A DNA stretch of 64,000 bases from Otis tarda (lineage: Eukaryota; Chordata; Aves; Otidiformes; Otididae): NCBI GenBank assembly GCA_026413225.1, contig CM048557.1, forward strand, positions 16,842,871-16,906,870, in the 5' to 3' direction. Position numbers and translations under genes: made by a program. Shown piece by piece: positions 1 to 41,247 of this stretch. Numbering within the stretch: position 1 is the first letter of the stretch; each line of letters starts with the position of its first letter. Below the pieces are notes generated by a model, which did not search any database, was not told where the DNA came from, and worked only from the letters and a program-made list of their open reading frames with translations.

Positions 1-1684
1 CTCCTTAGCTGTTCTGATTTCAAACTGTCTGCTGTGGGTGAGGTTTGCAGTAGGTTCCAGTGTTGCTGTACCTGAGCAAAAATTGGCAGTTCTCCACCTT
101 GGCTTGAACCACAGCATTTGGTCACTTTTTAGATCTGAGAAATCCTTTAGGAGATTTGCAATTCTAAGGGACCACAGCCATCAACTGTAGGTGAGGGTGG
201 GAGGGATTGGAGCCCATGGTTAGCCTAACCAAAGATGAGAACTTGCAATTTACATGTCAGATGATGGCTGTTGGAGGAGAGGCTTTTGTCTCTTTCCAAA
301 TGACTTAAGCTGCTTCAGTCATGGCATAGTAATTTTACTATGAGCACCCTGTGAGAGAGAACTACCACATATAAACAACAGCTTCTGCTTTTAGGAGGCT
401 TAAACTCGTTTTAGCATGTGTCAGTCACAACTAAAGTGGAATGAGAGAACCTGTCAGTTCAACTTTGTTTTCATCAGATCAAATGGTAATTGATTGAATG
501 CTATGTTAATTCAAGTTTTAGATGAGAGTGATTCTTTGTTTTCTGTTTTGCTTCTATGCCACAGTCATTAGGTTCATCTGAAAATAATTTAATCCACGTG
601 ACTGTTTATTGCACAGAAATTATTTGGCTTCACTCCTCTCAGATTTCTCTTAATGATTTTATGTCTGTAGAATATGATTAATCATCGTAAGGTAGGTGAG
701 TTCTTGGTGAGACTTGAGAGCAGCAAATATCAGTGTCTTTTTATATGCTGAAGCATGATTAGATATTCTTGAAAGGTAGTATGCAAGGAAACCATTTAGA
801 AATAAAAATCCTCAAGTGAGTAACAGTGTCTGGTTAAACTTTATAGTAAGTTCAGGAGTCAGTGCCTTGCAGAATATCATGTGAACTATGAGTAAGCTCT
901 CTATGTCTGAGGCTTTGGTATCTTGTTACCTTTCTGAGGAAGTGTAGTATACACTGTAAGAAAAGGGCATTAACTGGTAGAATATCCAAGAAACAGATAC
1001 AAGAGAGACCTAACAGTCTTTTTGGTCATATGTTTAAATGTTTGAGCTGTGTATTTTGTACTGTTCGCTGAAGATTTTATAGATCAGAACCTGACTTTCC
1101 TTTGAAAGGCATAACACTCTAAACAACTTTGATCTTTGTTTGTATTTCTGTTAAACTAAATGCTTTTTCTTTAGCTTTAGTTTTAACTTTGTTCAACTGT
1201 TCATCAAAGGAACATCAGATGCAGATGAGTAAAAGCATTGGACAATGTAGTGGTGTTTAAAATACCAACATATATTTTAAAACCTTGTATAATGACACAC
1301 TAGTGAGGGCAAAGTTACTGGAATAATGTTAATAAATTCAGATGAGTTGTTGTCTGAAAAGTTCATGCAAAATCTTTGTAGAAATCCTACTGCAAAATCC
1401 AACTTCTTTTGTCCTCTGAACTAATAGTATATTTTTGCTGGTTGCAGAAAACTTGCTCTTTTTAAATGTTTAACTGCTACTACCAATTTGACTTCCATGG
1501 TCTGCTGTTTGTTTAAAGCAATTGAAGCACAGACTTTTTTTGTTCAGACCTTAGTGTTCTAAAGTAAGTTTATTTTTTGAAGCAGATCTATTATAAATAC
1601 TCCTACACTAAATTTCATAAAGCATCTCTGTTTCATACAGTTTTAACTGTATACTTGCATAGGATTGATGTTTCAAGCCCTTAA

Positions 1685-2105
1685 CACTCTTATTGGCTCT
1701 ACACTGGACTCTCTCCAGTAGTTTCATTTCTCTTTTACTGGGGAACCCAGAGCTGTACACAGTATGTGAAGTGGGGCCTCATCAGCGCTGACTGGAAGGG
1801 AAGAGTCACCTCTCTCAACCTGAGGGCAACACTCCTCCTAGTGCACCCCAGGATTTTGTTAGATGTCTTTGCTGCAAGGGCACCTTGCTGACTTGTGTGC
1901 AACTTCCTGCAAGGTTGCTTTCCAGCCAGTCATTCTCCAGTGTGTATTAGTGTATGGGGTTACTCCTCCCTAGGTGCAGGACTTTGCACTTCTCTTTATT
2001 GAATATAATAATGTTTCAGCCTGCCCTTTTCTCCAGCCTGTTGAGGTCCATCTGGATGGCAATGAAATCTTCTGGTCTATCAGCCACTACTCCCAGTTTT
2101 GATCC
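1685..2105 (-). mobile_element. Old CR1 LINE fragment (antisense)
   Basis: The + strand reads like the reverse complement of a CR1 reverse-transcriptase 3' region. It has CTGGACTCTCTCCAGTAG, then GGGGAACCCAGAGCTGTACA, a stretch resembling 'GGCCTCACCAGGGCTGA', GCACCCCAGGATTTTGTTAG, and TCAGCCACTACTCCCAGTTT. It is diverged, internally deleted and lacks the CR1 3' terminus. It therefore has no coding capacity. Confidence 0.8.
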
Positions 2106-3666
2106 CTGTACTTATAAATCCATCTGCAGTTCGGTTCTTTTTTTCTTTGCTGTATTCAACCTTTCAAATAGGTTTGACGGTTGCTGCTTTTGCATCAAAC
2201 ATCTTAGAAGGGTATAAAATTGGTAGGATTCAAACTTCTGCAGAATCCAGACAGGTGGAGACATACTTTATGAATGTTACAAAGACAACTACACTTATAA
2301 AATCTTTTTGGAAGATTCTAACCCTTTACACTTGTGTAAGAAGACATCCTGCTGCTTGATGTAAGTATTTGATGCACTTTTTAGAGACCTTTATTTGCAC
2401 GAGTGTCTTTCAACAAAACCAGAAAACTCAAGCAACCTTGATTATCTGTACATTGCATCCACTTCTGGGATGGCTATATAGATCAGTGTTGCTATTAAAC
2501 TGTAGTTAGTGGCAAAATGTGGAAGTACACTAACATGCAGGTAAGTAATTTTAGGGTGTTGACATTGGCTTTGTTGTGCTTCACTATATATGATTTCCTT
2601 GCAAGCACACTATCTTGGCAAAGTCAGCTGCCATAGGGTAGTCTGAATTACTTTTATGTAGGTGGTACTGAAGATTTGGACTGACAGGAGCATCAATAAT
2701 GGAAAATTGAAGAGAAATTTGAAGTCATGTATGAAGAGACTTGAATGGACATCTCAGTGTCTGGGATTCTCTTGCTTGTAGTTTAGTATCTGATATGAAA
2801 TCCTCAGATTTGAGCATAAACAATCATTAATTGATTTGTATTTAAAAATATATTCATAGTTTTGGCTTTCTAGGAAAGCAGAAAATGCAAATTTCTGTAG
2901 TAACAGCTAAGCAGGAGAGAGAAAATACTTGATCACTGCCTCGGCACAAACAGAGCACAGATGCTCTAGTGTTTTAATACTGGCTCTGATTTAATTAAGT
3001 TTGTCCTCAGATTCTTGGAATTCCATGATCTATCCTAAAGCGTCAAGATATGTTAACGTATGAACATACAAATGAAACTTTTTGGATGTCTGTTTTCTTC
3101 CAAAAGCTGTAGAAAGCTCATCTCCTGAAGGGAGATCTGATATGTAGACAATAAAATACTCAATAAAACTTCTTCAATGTTTTCAATATTTAAACAAGTT
3201 TTGGAGTTGAAGTCTTAGAAGAGAACTTGTGAGAGCTCCAGAATTTTTTCCTATTCTGTATGGCTGCTTGTAACATTCAAACTGTAACTCTTACTGCTTT
3301 GCATGTTGCTAGAAATTGAATTCCCCCCACTGTTTTCTTTTCTTTGAAATAAACTGGTTTGCATTCAGACAAAGACATTGGGGCACTCACTTGGTTTCCC
3401 AAGACCTTCTGAGTTCAAGATGTCTAGCTCTAAATGTAAATCTTAACATAATTCTGTTTCCTAACTAATATTGAATTTAATGTACTTTCAACTGATATTG
3501 CTCTCCACTTCCTGTCTTGAAAACTTCCTTAAAGAATGTAATTGTAAACTATTTAATATCACTCTTTTCTCCTTGCCAGTCTCTATTCCTATTTGAAACC
3601 TGAGCATTAGGCTGAGTTTTGAAGTTGTAGTTGTATTTTAAGAAAGGAACAAAGATTGGTCTTTTA

Positions 3667-3693
3667 AAATTTATTTATTTATTTATTTATTTT
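3667..3693. repeat. (ATTT)n microsatellite
   Basis: About six tandem copies of ATTT between AAAA and TTTCC, in the presumed intron 1 of CPT1A. Confidence 0.9.
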
Positions 3694-5635
3694 CCACTTG
3701 CTAGTAGGAACTTGACAGGAATCGGAAGACACTACTTATATGATAAGATGCTTCTAATTGCTTTATTGGTGGTACCTTGTGTCTGGATGAAATTTTGAGG
3801 ACTTCCAGGTGCTTCTGAATTTAGAACTGCCATCGTACTTCAAGATGCAGCATGTTCTAGCTCTTAGCACAGGGCCATGTAATGCTGCAAGTCTTCCCGC
3901 CATCTATGAACGCTACGTGGCTTGGGTGCCCAAGATGTCTGTTTGAGGACTCTGACAGTACGAAACCTGTATGGGGTGGTACATAGCAGTCTTCTTGGAG
4001 AAACTGTATGCAGCAGTCACTGCTTTTCCAAGAAAATTGTCAACCTTTCGTCAAAGTAAAATAATTGGAGAGAATTGTTTTGTGAGCTTAGTGTGGTTAC
4101 TGACAGGTGTATGCCCTCTGTATAAAAGTTAATCTATAAATAGATGTCAAAAATCTGAAGAGAGCCTCAAAGTAAATTGTTGAGATAGTCTTTCACCAAA
4201 GTTTTAGCTATTCTGGGTCATGTGAATAACACTTCTTTCCAGTTTTCCTTTGCATTTGTTAACTTGCTTCCTTTGCAGGACAAGGAGCTATAGATGTGAA
4301 AACTACATTTAAATAATATATCTCTTTCAGGGTATTTGGACTCCTGCCGAGGAGAAGTGGCAGGATCTTCTCTATTCCAAGAGGAATAGGAAATGGGGGG
4401 AAAAATGGGTTGCATGAGACAAGCAATGCATGGGAAGCAAGTGGCTAAGATGATTTCTGAGATGAGAGGTGACATGGATAACCCCTTAAAGCAGAGGAGT
4501 TGCTTTTTGTGAGGTAGAGGTGGTGACTCTGCTTTTTGTAGCACTATCATTTTATCCATGTAAAGCTTATGAAATCTACAGAAACATAGAAAGGTTCATA
4601 CTCAATAGCATTTCCAAAAGTAACTGCTTCAGCAATTAATATTCTGGTTTGCACAATGTACTGTAAGAGATTTAACTTCTGTATCATGGCTTGGTGCTTT
4701 TTAAGATGCATGTGGTAATTCTTTCACTGTCTTTTAGACATTGTATTATGTGCTTCAGAGAGACATTACCAACCACCAGTGACTTCTTGCATGCCTGACT
4801 AAATCTAAGCATCCTATGCATAGCGTCTCTTTTATCTTCAGATTTTCCAGAGCTGAGGTCCTTGTCTCCTTCCGTGGCTGTAGGAACATGTGAGCCCTAA
4901 TACAGAGTTGACTGTTCAGTGTCTGCAACCTGAAATCATAAGGTCTGAGAGTTAAACCTTGGTCTTTGTAGTGTAAATATCGTGAAACGGCAAAAATAGC
5001 AGTCTGAGGAGGCTTTATGTGTAGTAGGCATAGCAGCATATTTTTTCAGATCATCACATCTTTCAGGGCTTGCTTAGGCCTTCTAGTGTGCTGTTTGTTT
5101 TTGTCATTTAAAAGTGACATCCAACCTAGCAGTACTTGTTTATAGCAATGGAAAAAAAAATGTAGTAAGTTTTGATTGGCTCAAGCAGAGGTATGAAAAG
5201 GGAAGAGGAGAAACATCTGCAGCTGTTACAGCATGTTTGAATTGAAGTAAAACAAGAAAAGAGCAAGGAACAGGCAACTTTCTCCTTTAATTAAAAGAAA
5301 AAAACAATCAAGAAGTTTTAAGGGGTAAGTGTGTTTTTTAAGATATATTAATATTATGAGAGGACACTGAAAGGAATTAAAATAGCCATTTCAGATTACT
5401 TTTAGAAATTATTTTGCTCTTTTTTCTGCTTTAAGACTTGACAAAACTGCTAAGAAAATCAAAAGCTTTTGTTTATGGCTCTCTCTTGGGAATGAGGTTA
5501 ATTAATACATGCTGTACAGAAATATTTTGCTGACTAAAATGCCTGAAGTTAGAAAAAGTTATTGTTTCGGTGTTAGTGTGCTGATTGATGTGGGAGCTGC
5601 CTTACTAACATTAGCAAGTCAAGTTTATAAGTCTG

Positions 5636-5690
5636 ACGCATGCGCCTCTGGCCTGTGCCCTTTTACCTACTTTGCTAGCAAGCACGTGAC
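5636..5690. promoter_or_regulatory. Candidate regulatory cluster: NRF1-like site plus CACGTG E-box
   Basis: ACGCATGCGCC at 5636-5646 matches most of the palindromic NRF1 motif (YGCGCAYGCGCR). AGCACGTGAC at 5681-5690 contains a CACGTG E-box in the TCACGTG context preferred by USF and MiT/TFE factors. CpG is otherwise rare nearby, so two CpG-containing motifs within 55 bp stand out. Both factor families regulate mitochondrial and lipid genes, but function here is inferred from motif alone. Confidence 0.35.
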
Positions 5691-8600
5691 AGCAGAGGAA
5701 TGCAAAGGAGGGGAAGTGTACAGCAGCTTATGATTAAATTGGCCTTTAAGGAGGAAAATAAGTGTTCAAAGAAAGGGACTTCAGGAAGTCGTTGGTATTC
5801 AGCCATCATAATTCGGAACAGTCTTAAAGGCTTACGGTTTTCTTAAGTAAAGGAAGAGGATATGAAAAGAAACAAGCCACCTGATTGTTTCACATCTCAG
5901 GGTCAAGTAACACAGTCCTAGAACTAGACTTGCCTTTGTTTTCAGGGCTTCTTTACTTGATTCAGGATTAATTCTTGCTGGATTAATAGTTCTTCATTTG
6001 GGAATAAGGAATATTTTCCGTATTGAAGCTTATTTAAGTTTATGATCATGCTAAGTTTTAATTCATTAAAACATTGAGTTGACTGTTTACGATTAATGCT
6101 ATTTATAATCTTTTTCTGCCTTGGGCAGTAGAAATGCATGTGCCTAAAAAGGGAAGGGTTTCTGAAATTCTTTCCCTTCAGAATGAGAAAGGAGGACAGT
6201 TACAAATTCCCAGGCTGAGAAGTCACAGGGGAGTTGAAGGGTAGTAGAAACTAGTTGATCTGGTACTTAAGACACTGGCATTCCAGAATACAAAATTCCA
6301 TGACTGAACTGGAGAACCTGTTGGCCCTTCTTGAGACAAGTCCAGGTGCCTGATTCTCCGTATGGGCTATGGTTGGTGGGTTTTTTGGTGGTTTTTTTTG
6401 TTTTTGTTTTTTTAAGCCTAACGTTAATAGTACTGCCAAACATATAATGAATTCTTAACTTTGAGTGCTTTCCACTTTTGCAAAGCCTGTTGAGTCCAGA
6501 GTATACTGTATATTAGTACTGCTTGTCTCTGTTTTATTGGTCTTTTGTAGTTTTGTTCTCAACATCAGACTGGTAATGCACAACTTCAGTGAATGAATGG
6601 ATAGCTGACTTTGACTTCCTGATACTTGTCTACAGTAAGGCCCTTATGAGTAAGCAGTTGTTAGCGACGGAGTGATTAAGTACTACAAGCTGCAGTTGTT
6701 ACTAGGGCATACAGGGCTTGTCTTAAGTTTTTGAAACTGATGTCCAAAGCTGATTTGGTTTCTTTGTTGTTCTAATCAGACCCTGTACATGCATAGATCA
6801 AATTACATACTATCTGTATGACGCTGTGCGCATTACCTACCTTTCTGGAAACCCAGAAGCCTGATTCACCCAGCACTCAGCCTCTAAAACTTGAGCAGTG
6901 GCTGATGGATTTGGGTCATCAGTGAATTATCATCAGGCCCTGAAGCAGTAGTTGTATTGCAGAGGTTGATCACTGCAGGCTGGTCTAGGGATAAGCACTT
7001 TAATTATTGCAAACAGTCACTACCTATTCATCAGCAGCCGTACTAGATGCTGCACAACAGCACTTATCTTGTTCATTTCTGCCTAATGCTCCTTGTCTTC
7101 CTATATTGTGTATTTCTTTCCTAAGCCTACCATTTCTGCAACATTCCCAGTGCTTACGTTCCCTAGTTATCTACTCATACACCTTTGCACCCCTTCTTTG
7201 TGCTGCAGATGACTTTGATGTGGTAGAATATTTACAGACTAGAGGAGCAGCACTACAGTTGTAATAAACTGGTTTTGAAGTGCCCAGCTAAACTGCATTG
7301 GTTAGCCCTCATGTGCTGTTCAACAGAGATGAACATCTACCAGAACTTAAGTTTTATTATGCAGTTTAAGCTTCAAGTTTGCAAAATAAATGTGGATTTC
7401 AGCCTTTAGGATTCAAAAGGCATGAAGTAGTTGTACTTTCTTTTGATTTTTGATTTAATAGAAATGCCAGTGCCACCTTAAAACACTTGGTATTGATAAC
7501 ATTGTGTTTTGTAGCAGTAAAAATACAAAATTTAAACTTGCCCTTGAATCCTGACCTATAAGTGGGATTATGGATTACTCTACCTTTTTGCCATGCTTCT
7601 AAGAAGATGTTGTTTTTAGTATTATGCACAGAAGTTTCGGTAAGCTAATAAATGAATGTGGACAGAAGACTTCGGGATCACTGTGGTCTCCTCAGGATAC
7701 ATAGTTTGGGCCATCTCAATGTTATGCATAGAGCTTGTCTGCAAAAATCTGTGTTCTGATTGCAAGTGCGCAAATAACATTACTCTGAATTAATGATGAG
7801 TAGTGGGAACCTCAAGGATATTTATGTAGAAATGCTGATTCAAGAAATAAAGAAGCTATGAAGATGAGCTGATAAATAAGAGCATACAGTTCAATTCAAA
7901 TTAACTATCTTCAGACAGAGTTAAGATATGAATATGTAAACAGAATCACAGTTACATTTCTTTTTGAACTTCCAGTGGATTTTTTTGAGTCCGTTATGTC
8001 TGCCCATTATGATGGTCTTTTGTCTATGTGGTTGATCTTTCGGTAGTTAAACTGAGCTGCAGTTCAGTTAAATTTCCTCTTAATTTCAGATTTGTTTATA
8101 TGAAGGTAATTTTTCTAACAGTTGTGATTTGCTTTTGTCAACTCTGCATAGTTTTGATTTTGCGCTTATTTGCCAGTCAGCACTCGCAGCCACAGGGACT
8201 ATAGCGTCTTATTGCTGTCACTTGAAATTAAGATATGAAAAAGATTTCAGTGGAAGATATGACCAGAAGCAGCTTTGTTTTGCTAGCTGAGGTGAAGATT
8301 TCTAACACTTTTTGTTTCAAAATTATGGAAAAAAAAATTTTCTGAATCTCCTTTAGCATTCAAGTGAGATGCTATGTACCTGCGATATGCTTTTTCTAAA
8401 TATTATGGCTTTCATTTCCTGCTCTGCTCTGAATTTTTATACATTACATGTTTGCACAATATTTAGTTTGCTGCAATCCTGCCAAAAGGCTTAAGTTACA
8501 TGGATGTTTTGCTTCCATTTTCAGCTGTTCTGGTTAGAAGACCTTAATTTACATACTGGGTGCTCAGACTGAAGAGCAAGTAAGACTGAAGTAGCCTGTA

Positions 8601-8731
8601 AGGAAAAGGCAAGTACTGTATATAAATTTGGCATACTTGGAAATATTTTCCAGAATTACTGTGTGGAAGATATCTTGCTAGAAATGGACTAGCTCATAGT
8701 TCCTTTCAACAAAATGGAAATCATTTTTTAA

Positions 8732-36179
<27,448 letters not shown>

Positions 36180-38810
36180 TTTGCCTTATTGGTGTGAAGC
36201 AATCTCCTGTTGTTGGGATGAGGACTCTTCTGAACAGTGAATGAGAGCAAGGTTTATCAAACAGTAGTTGATGAAGAAGCTGAGTCAACATCTTTTTGAT
36301 CACCTACGAAAACCTTAGCAGTTTATCAAATGTTTCATTATTTTTTTCAGTAGTTTGGAAGAGTTTGTTTCCACGAAGGATGACTTTAGAAATCTTGTAT
36401 GTTTCTAGGGATGAAGTATAGTATCATTGCATGAAGTCATGTATATTCTAACTCCTGCAGTTTTCTCTTCATTTGTATACACTTGCTCTTCTTTACTTAA
36501 AATTAGTCTACTTGTATTCCAGAATCAAAGGGATAAAACACACCTTAAACTCAAATACTAGAAAAAGTTCAATTTGCTATTAATAGCAGAATGTTCTTCA
36601 ATGTATCTGTTGCTTTATGTCAATGAATGACAAAACCTGTGGCTGTTTACATTGGTTTTGGTGGGGAGGGGGGTTTAAAGGTGATATATGTAAAACAACA
36701 AAAAAAAAGTCCCTGATATAACCCACCATAACATACCAAGTGGTAGAATTTTGTTTTGTTTTGTTTTGGGAAAAAAAACATTGGGTAGTGCTACATTGGG
36801 TAGTAGTATGTGTCACCTAATTAGCATTTTTTCTTACTACTTACAAGCATATTTGCCACATTGTTGATTTTATTTCCATATAAATACATGGACCTGTGTG
36901 CTTGTTGATGTGAGTGCCTTAGAAAAAGAAAGATCCTAAACCCAGGAAAAAAGTTTGTGCTGGGAGTTGGTTTTACATTGTCTTAGTGGCAAAGAAGGTG
37001 AAGTAATAGTAATGCAGATCTAGTTTTCAATTTGTAAGTTAGGCTGATGTGGCATAAGTAGACTTGAATATGTTGCCACGTGGTGCAGTTAGGTTTAAAG
37101 CTCTAATGAAATGCTCCCATCTTAAACAGCAGAGATCAGTCCCTATGAAATGCAGAAGTAACTTTGTTTCAGAGCTGCAGATAGGCATGTGTTTATTTTG
37201 GTGAATGGTTTTGGTGGTCATTTGAGATAAGAGTTCCTGAGTCCCAGAGAATGTCAATTTATTTAAATGCAACTTGTTGGATAGTCTATGAAGCAAGGCC
37301 ACCTGAAGAGGCTGATCAGTTGCAGCTGGCCTGTTTTCAGCCTGGCGGGACCACTACTACATTGCCAGCCATCTGCAGGAGAAGAGCAAACTATTAAAGC
37401 CATGGAAAATAGGTCCAGAATGGGAAAATCCTGGCCTGCTCAAAGCCCTCCTGGGACATGCTCTTGGTCAAGCACACTTTCTGAAGGAGGGAGAGGAAAG
37501 CTAGTTCACTCAAAAAGGAGCATAATATTTCCAAGTGCAGAAATAAAATTGCTACTACAAAATAGAATAACTTTGTGCAGGATGCTTATCTTCCCCAGGC
37601 TTTACAGGTATGGTTACTTTTTATATCCTGCAGTGCAGTAAATGTACCTGTTAGCACAACAATTTATTTTATTTTCTTTTTTTTTTTTAAATGTAAGGTA
37701 CATGGTGTTTCGTAATACAGTGAATGCTGCTCCAGGACTATGCTGATTTTAAAATGCCTTTGGGATTGATATAAAACTTCTCATTAGACTTTGAATGTTT
37801 TCTGGCCAGTATTTCCAACTTTCTATGCCTCTTCATGTTTTATGTATTGAGGTGGGAAACCTCAAAATCCCAGATGCATACTTAAGCAAATGCATGCCTA
37901 CATAAATGTAGGCACCCTCACAGAAATTTGCCAAAGACACTCATTATTTGATTACATACAGTGTGTGAGAAAGGACACTTTGAAATAAGCCTTACTGATG
38001 CTGGTAGGCCTGGAATTTATCAAACTACTTGCAACAATTTTATGGTGATCTATTCTTTTGGAGCTGCAGAAATAATGCACTGCTGTGGTTTAGTTGTGGG
38101 GTGTTTTTTTCTTTGTTTTTGGTTTTTTTTAATTGACCACTGGCCAATCTGTGCTTAAATTAACAGTAGGGCATATTAGCTTGTAGGTTTTTTTCTTTAA
38201 AACAAAAAAAAAATTAGATTTGACTCTCAGGTTCTAAATGTTTCAAGTCTAATTGTAGTTAGTGCAGTTATCAATGCAATTTTACATTCTTAGAGAGTAA
38301 GTATAATTGACACAGAAAGCTGTTTTTTATTGTAAATGTTTTAAACATTTTGTGGTGTTAAATGTTTTGTTTTGTTTTTTTTTTTAAAGTTGGGAAACAT
38401 CATAATTCCTAAACAGATAAGATTTTATTTCACTTTCTTTAAAATGTCAACAGCATGTAAATAAAATATGCTTTTTGGATGTAAATCTTAAATTCACAGT
38501 GAATGTAGGTTATTAACAAATAATTAATTTAAATCTTGATGTTCAATATTGTGTACATACAGTAAAACTGCTTGCTTTTTTGCTCAAAAGCCATAGGAAT
38601 GTAACTAAAATTACCTAGATTTGAATGAACCTTCTAGTACAATGTACTTTATTATAAAGTAAAATGTTCGTATTCCAGAAAAAACTATTGATTTCTTACT
38701 AAAACCTTGGATCACTTATTCTCAATTAGTGATATAAGAGCTCAAAGTTAGAGTTGAGTAGGTGGTAAAAGTCGGGTTGGATGATAATAAATTGACTTGT
38801 TTATTAAGTA
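36180..38810 (+). other. CPT1A: CPT1A 3' UTR (proposed)
   Basis: About 2.6 kb of T-rich sequence with no transposon recognised follows the stop. The length suits the long CPT1A 3' UTR. It contains an earlier AATAAA at 37542 and one at 38460, which may give shorter forms. It also has a (GTTTT)n stretch near 36750. Short open frames (for example 37288-37641) show no domain and are taken as noncoding. Confidence 0.6.
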
Positions 38811-38828
38811 GCAGTGTGGCATTTGTGG
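38786..38828 (+). terminator. CPT1A: Candidate CPT1A poly(A) site
   Basis: AATAAA at 38786-38791 is followed about 22-37 nt later by a GT-rich stretch (GTGTGGCATTTGTGG). This is the best signal-plus-downstream-element pair after the stop codon. Alternative signals at 37542 and 38460 lack an equally clear GT-rich partner. Confidence 0.5.
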
Positions 38829-39034
38829 AATACCTTGAATGTGCATTTTCCAAATTTCATATTTCAGCTATTTAATGCCAGAAATTAGGAGAGCATTAAG
38901 TGCATTTAGAGGCTACCATTGTGATGTTGAAATACTGAAAGTTAAAGTTAAACCTACTAGACTGATGGAAATTAGGGAACTAAGGTTTGAAACAATGTGC
39001 CTTTGTCTGACCTGTCTAAAAGCAAGAAGCATAA

Positions 39035-39480
39035 AATAATGAAATGCTGCAAACTCCATCAACAACCCATGGAGAACAACTTAGATTTGCCAAGCTACTT
39101 GAGAAACTAGCAGAAAGGTAATTCCAGCAGGGGTTATTGCAACCACCGACTCATGGACCCTCTGCCCAAATCATACCACTGACTCAGAAGAAGTAGAGTA
39201 ACAGGACTGAATGTGCGTACTAATTTACATGCTAGGTGAAGAGACTCTGACCAATCACTTAATAAAATAACAGCACATGGTTTAGAAAGTTGAATATGTT
39301 AATGCTTTGTGTATAAATAGCTGTAGATTTGAAGACTTGGTGTGCTGTCTTGGGACAGGCACCCATATTTGCGCACACATATGCAATAAAAGGCAATACC
39401 TCCACTCCATGTGTGGATTGGGTCTTTGCACACCAGGTGATGGACCAAAGCTTCAGGACAATTGTCTGGTCCTAACACCA
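39035..39480 (+). mobile_element. Solo LTR of an avian endogenous retrovirus (probable)
   Basis: Within about 140 bp there is a CCAAT box (39251-39255), a TATA box (TATAAATA, 39312-39319) and an AATAAA (39385-39390). A GT-rich stretch, ATGTGTGGATTGGGTCTTTG, follows. This order is that of U3-R-U5, and the block TATAAATAGCTGTAGATTTG then AAGACTTGGTGTGC resembles avian ERVL-type LTRs as I remember them. No internal gag/pol/env is adjacent, so it would be a solo LTR. The ends are approximate. Confidence 0.6.
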
Positions 39481-40227
39481 TTCCAAACTAAATATTCTTT
39501 TATGGGCTGGGGTTTTTGAGGGACTAAGGAAGTGTGTGCCCGACCTTGAAAACTGTGGTTCCAATTCAGCCTTTATACCAACTGTTTTCTCGTATAAGAT
39601 ATATTAATTTAAGGTAGTTTTTAAAAAATCTTGTTCAATTACTCTATATCTATGGTTGGTTATTTACATCCAACACTTTGTGTCTATTTCCTACTCCTCT
39701 TCTGTGACTTCAAAAAATAAAATAAAATTTCACCATTACCACTACTTAGTACAATGTTTAATATCTTCTGTATCTTCTTCCCAGCTCCCTTGCTGCTCCC
39801 TTGATGCTTAATAATCATTGCTATTAAATTTGGTTAGGAATGGTAGTAGCAGACTATTCAGTTTATTTTAGTAGTGACTTATGCATGTCTTGCCAGTTAC
39901 TAGGGAATGTGTTAATTAATATTTTTTTCTTTTTCAGGTTCAGTTGAAAGAAGAAACAGCATAGATCTTGCTTTAGATGAACTTTTTTTCATGAGATCCA
40001 AATAACTGCTGGAATGTTTCTGTGAAACAGTCTGCAAGCTAGTGGATAGCACTAGTTTGATCTTTACAGCGACTAATTCATAGAATATGAATGGTAAGGC
40101 AGTGGAGAACTAGTTCAGGCACAGAAAGTTAACATTGTTAAAATGTTATTTGCTTTATCTGATGATTCCTAGTACCTGAAAACTCCTTTGAAATTGCATT
40201 GAAGCTGGGGACTACTTTTGAGGATTT

Positions 40228-40250
40228 TTTTTTTTTTTTTTTTTTTTTTT
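40228..40250. repeat. Poly-T tract
   Basis: A T homopolymer of about 23 nt in intergenic sequence, with A-rich repeats (AAAACCCACAAAAACAACC) shortly after. Confidence 0.85.
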
Positions 40251-41247
40251 ACTCTTTAAAGGTTTACCTACTGTTTTTTTGAATTGCTATTTAATAAAAA
40301 AAAAACCCACAAAAACAACCAAATAAAACCACACACAAAACCCACCAAATAGTTTTATGTGATAGACCATTTTCACAGTTGTTTAGCTTGCTCCTTTTCT
40401 GGATGTTGCAGCCTTCACTACCTGAAAGAACACAAGGATTCAACTTTTACACTTCATCTCTGTTAGATTCTGGCTGTATTTCAAACATTTTCCACCAAGG
40501 ATGGATATTGAAGTTGTGAATTAATATGTTCAGTCTGAATAGAAATGCTGTATGGAAACTTTCTAGGCACAGAAACTACTGATTTATTTTAGGGTTTTTT
40601 TTCCCCCTCTTCCCTTTGCCCGTTTTTAAGAGTGGCAAGTACAAGATACATCTTACACTCAGAAAATGTTGCTGTAGTTGTACATGATGCATGGGATTAC
40701 TCTGCTCTGGCTGAGATTGATGAACTCCTGTTGAGAAGTACTAGAATAAAAACCCCAGCTGTTAGATAAAACCTTTGAGAGGTGGGGAGAAAGCCTGGGG
40801 TTTGTTTCGTTTTGTTTATCCCTGACTTTCATGGCTGCAGACCCAGGTCCAGCAGGGTAGAATTTTGTAGCCAAAAGTGTGAGGCAAAAATTGATTCCAG
40901 TTTCTACAGGATTGGCACTTTATGGATGAAAGGTAGCTTGAAATTTTGGGTGGGTTTAGCTGCAGTTTCTTGTGGGTTTTTTTTTTTTTTTGTTTGGTTT
41001 TTTTTTTTTAATTAACAACACACAAAATTTCCTAAAAATGCAGATATTAATATATAAAATGAAAAGTTCCGGTTAAACTTCTGCTTTCAAGGAAGCCATC
41101 TTTTATCTTAAATGGTCAGAGGTAGTGGCCTTGTAAGTCTGGTGTGTTTTCTAAACTCTGAAATCTTTATGGCCCTGAGGTGACGATTCCAAGATTTACA
41201 TAATGAGTTGTAGAAAGGGCTTTAAGAGCAGAAGCTGGAAGCCAGCT

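Noticed and set aside
1954-2359. Two overlapping open frames near the start
   Set aside because: They partly overlap the antisense CR1 (1685-2105) and show no protein similarity.
5509-5733. 74-codon open frame over the NRF1/E-box cluster
   Set aside because: No recognisable domain. The regulatory motifs explain the unusual composition better than coding does.
37288-37641. 117-codon open frame after CPT1A
   Set aside because: It lies in the proposed CPT1A 3' UTR, has no recognisable domain or splice context, and is not supported as a gene.
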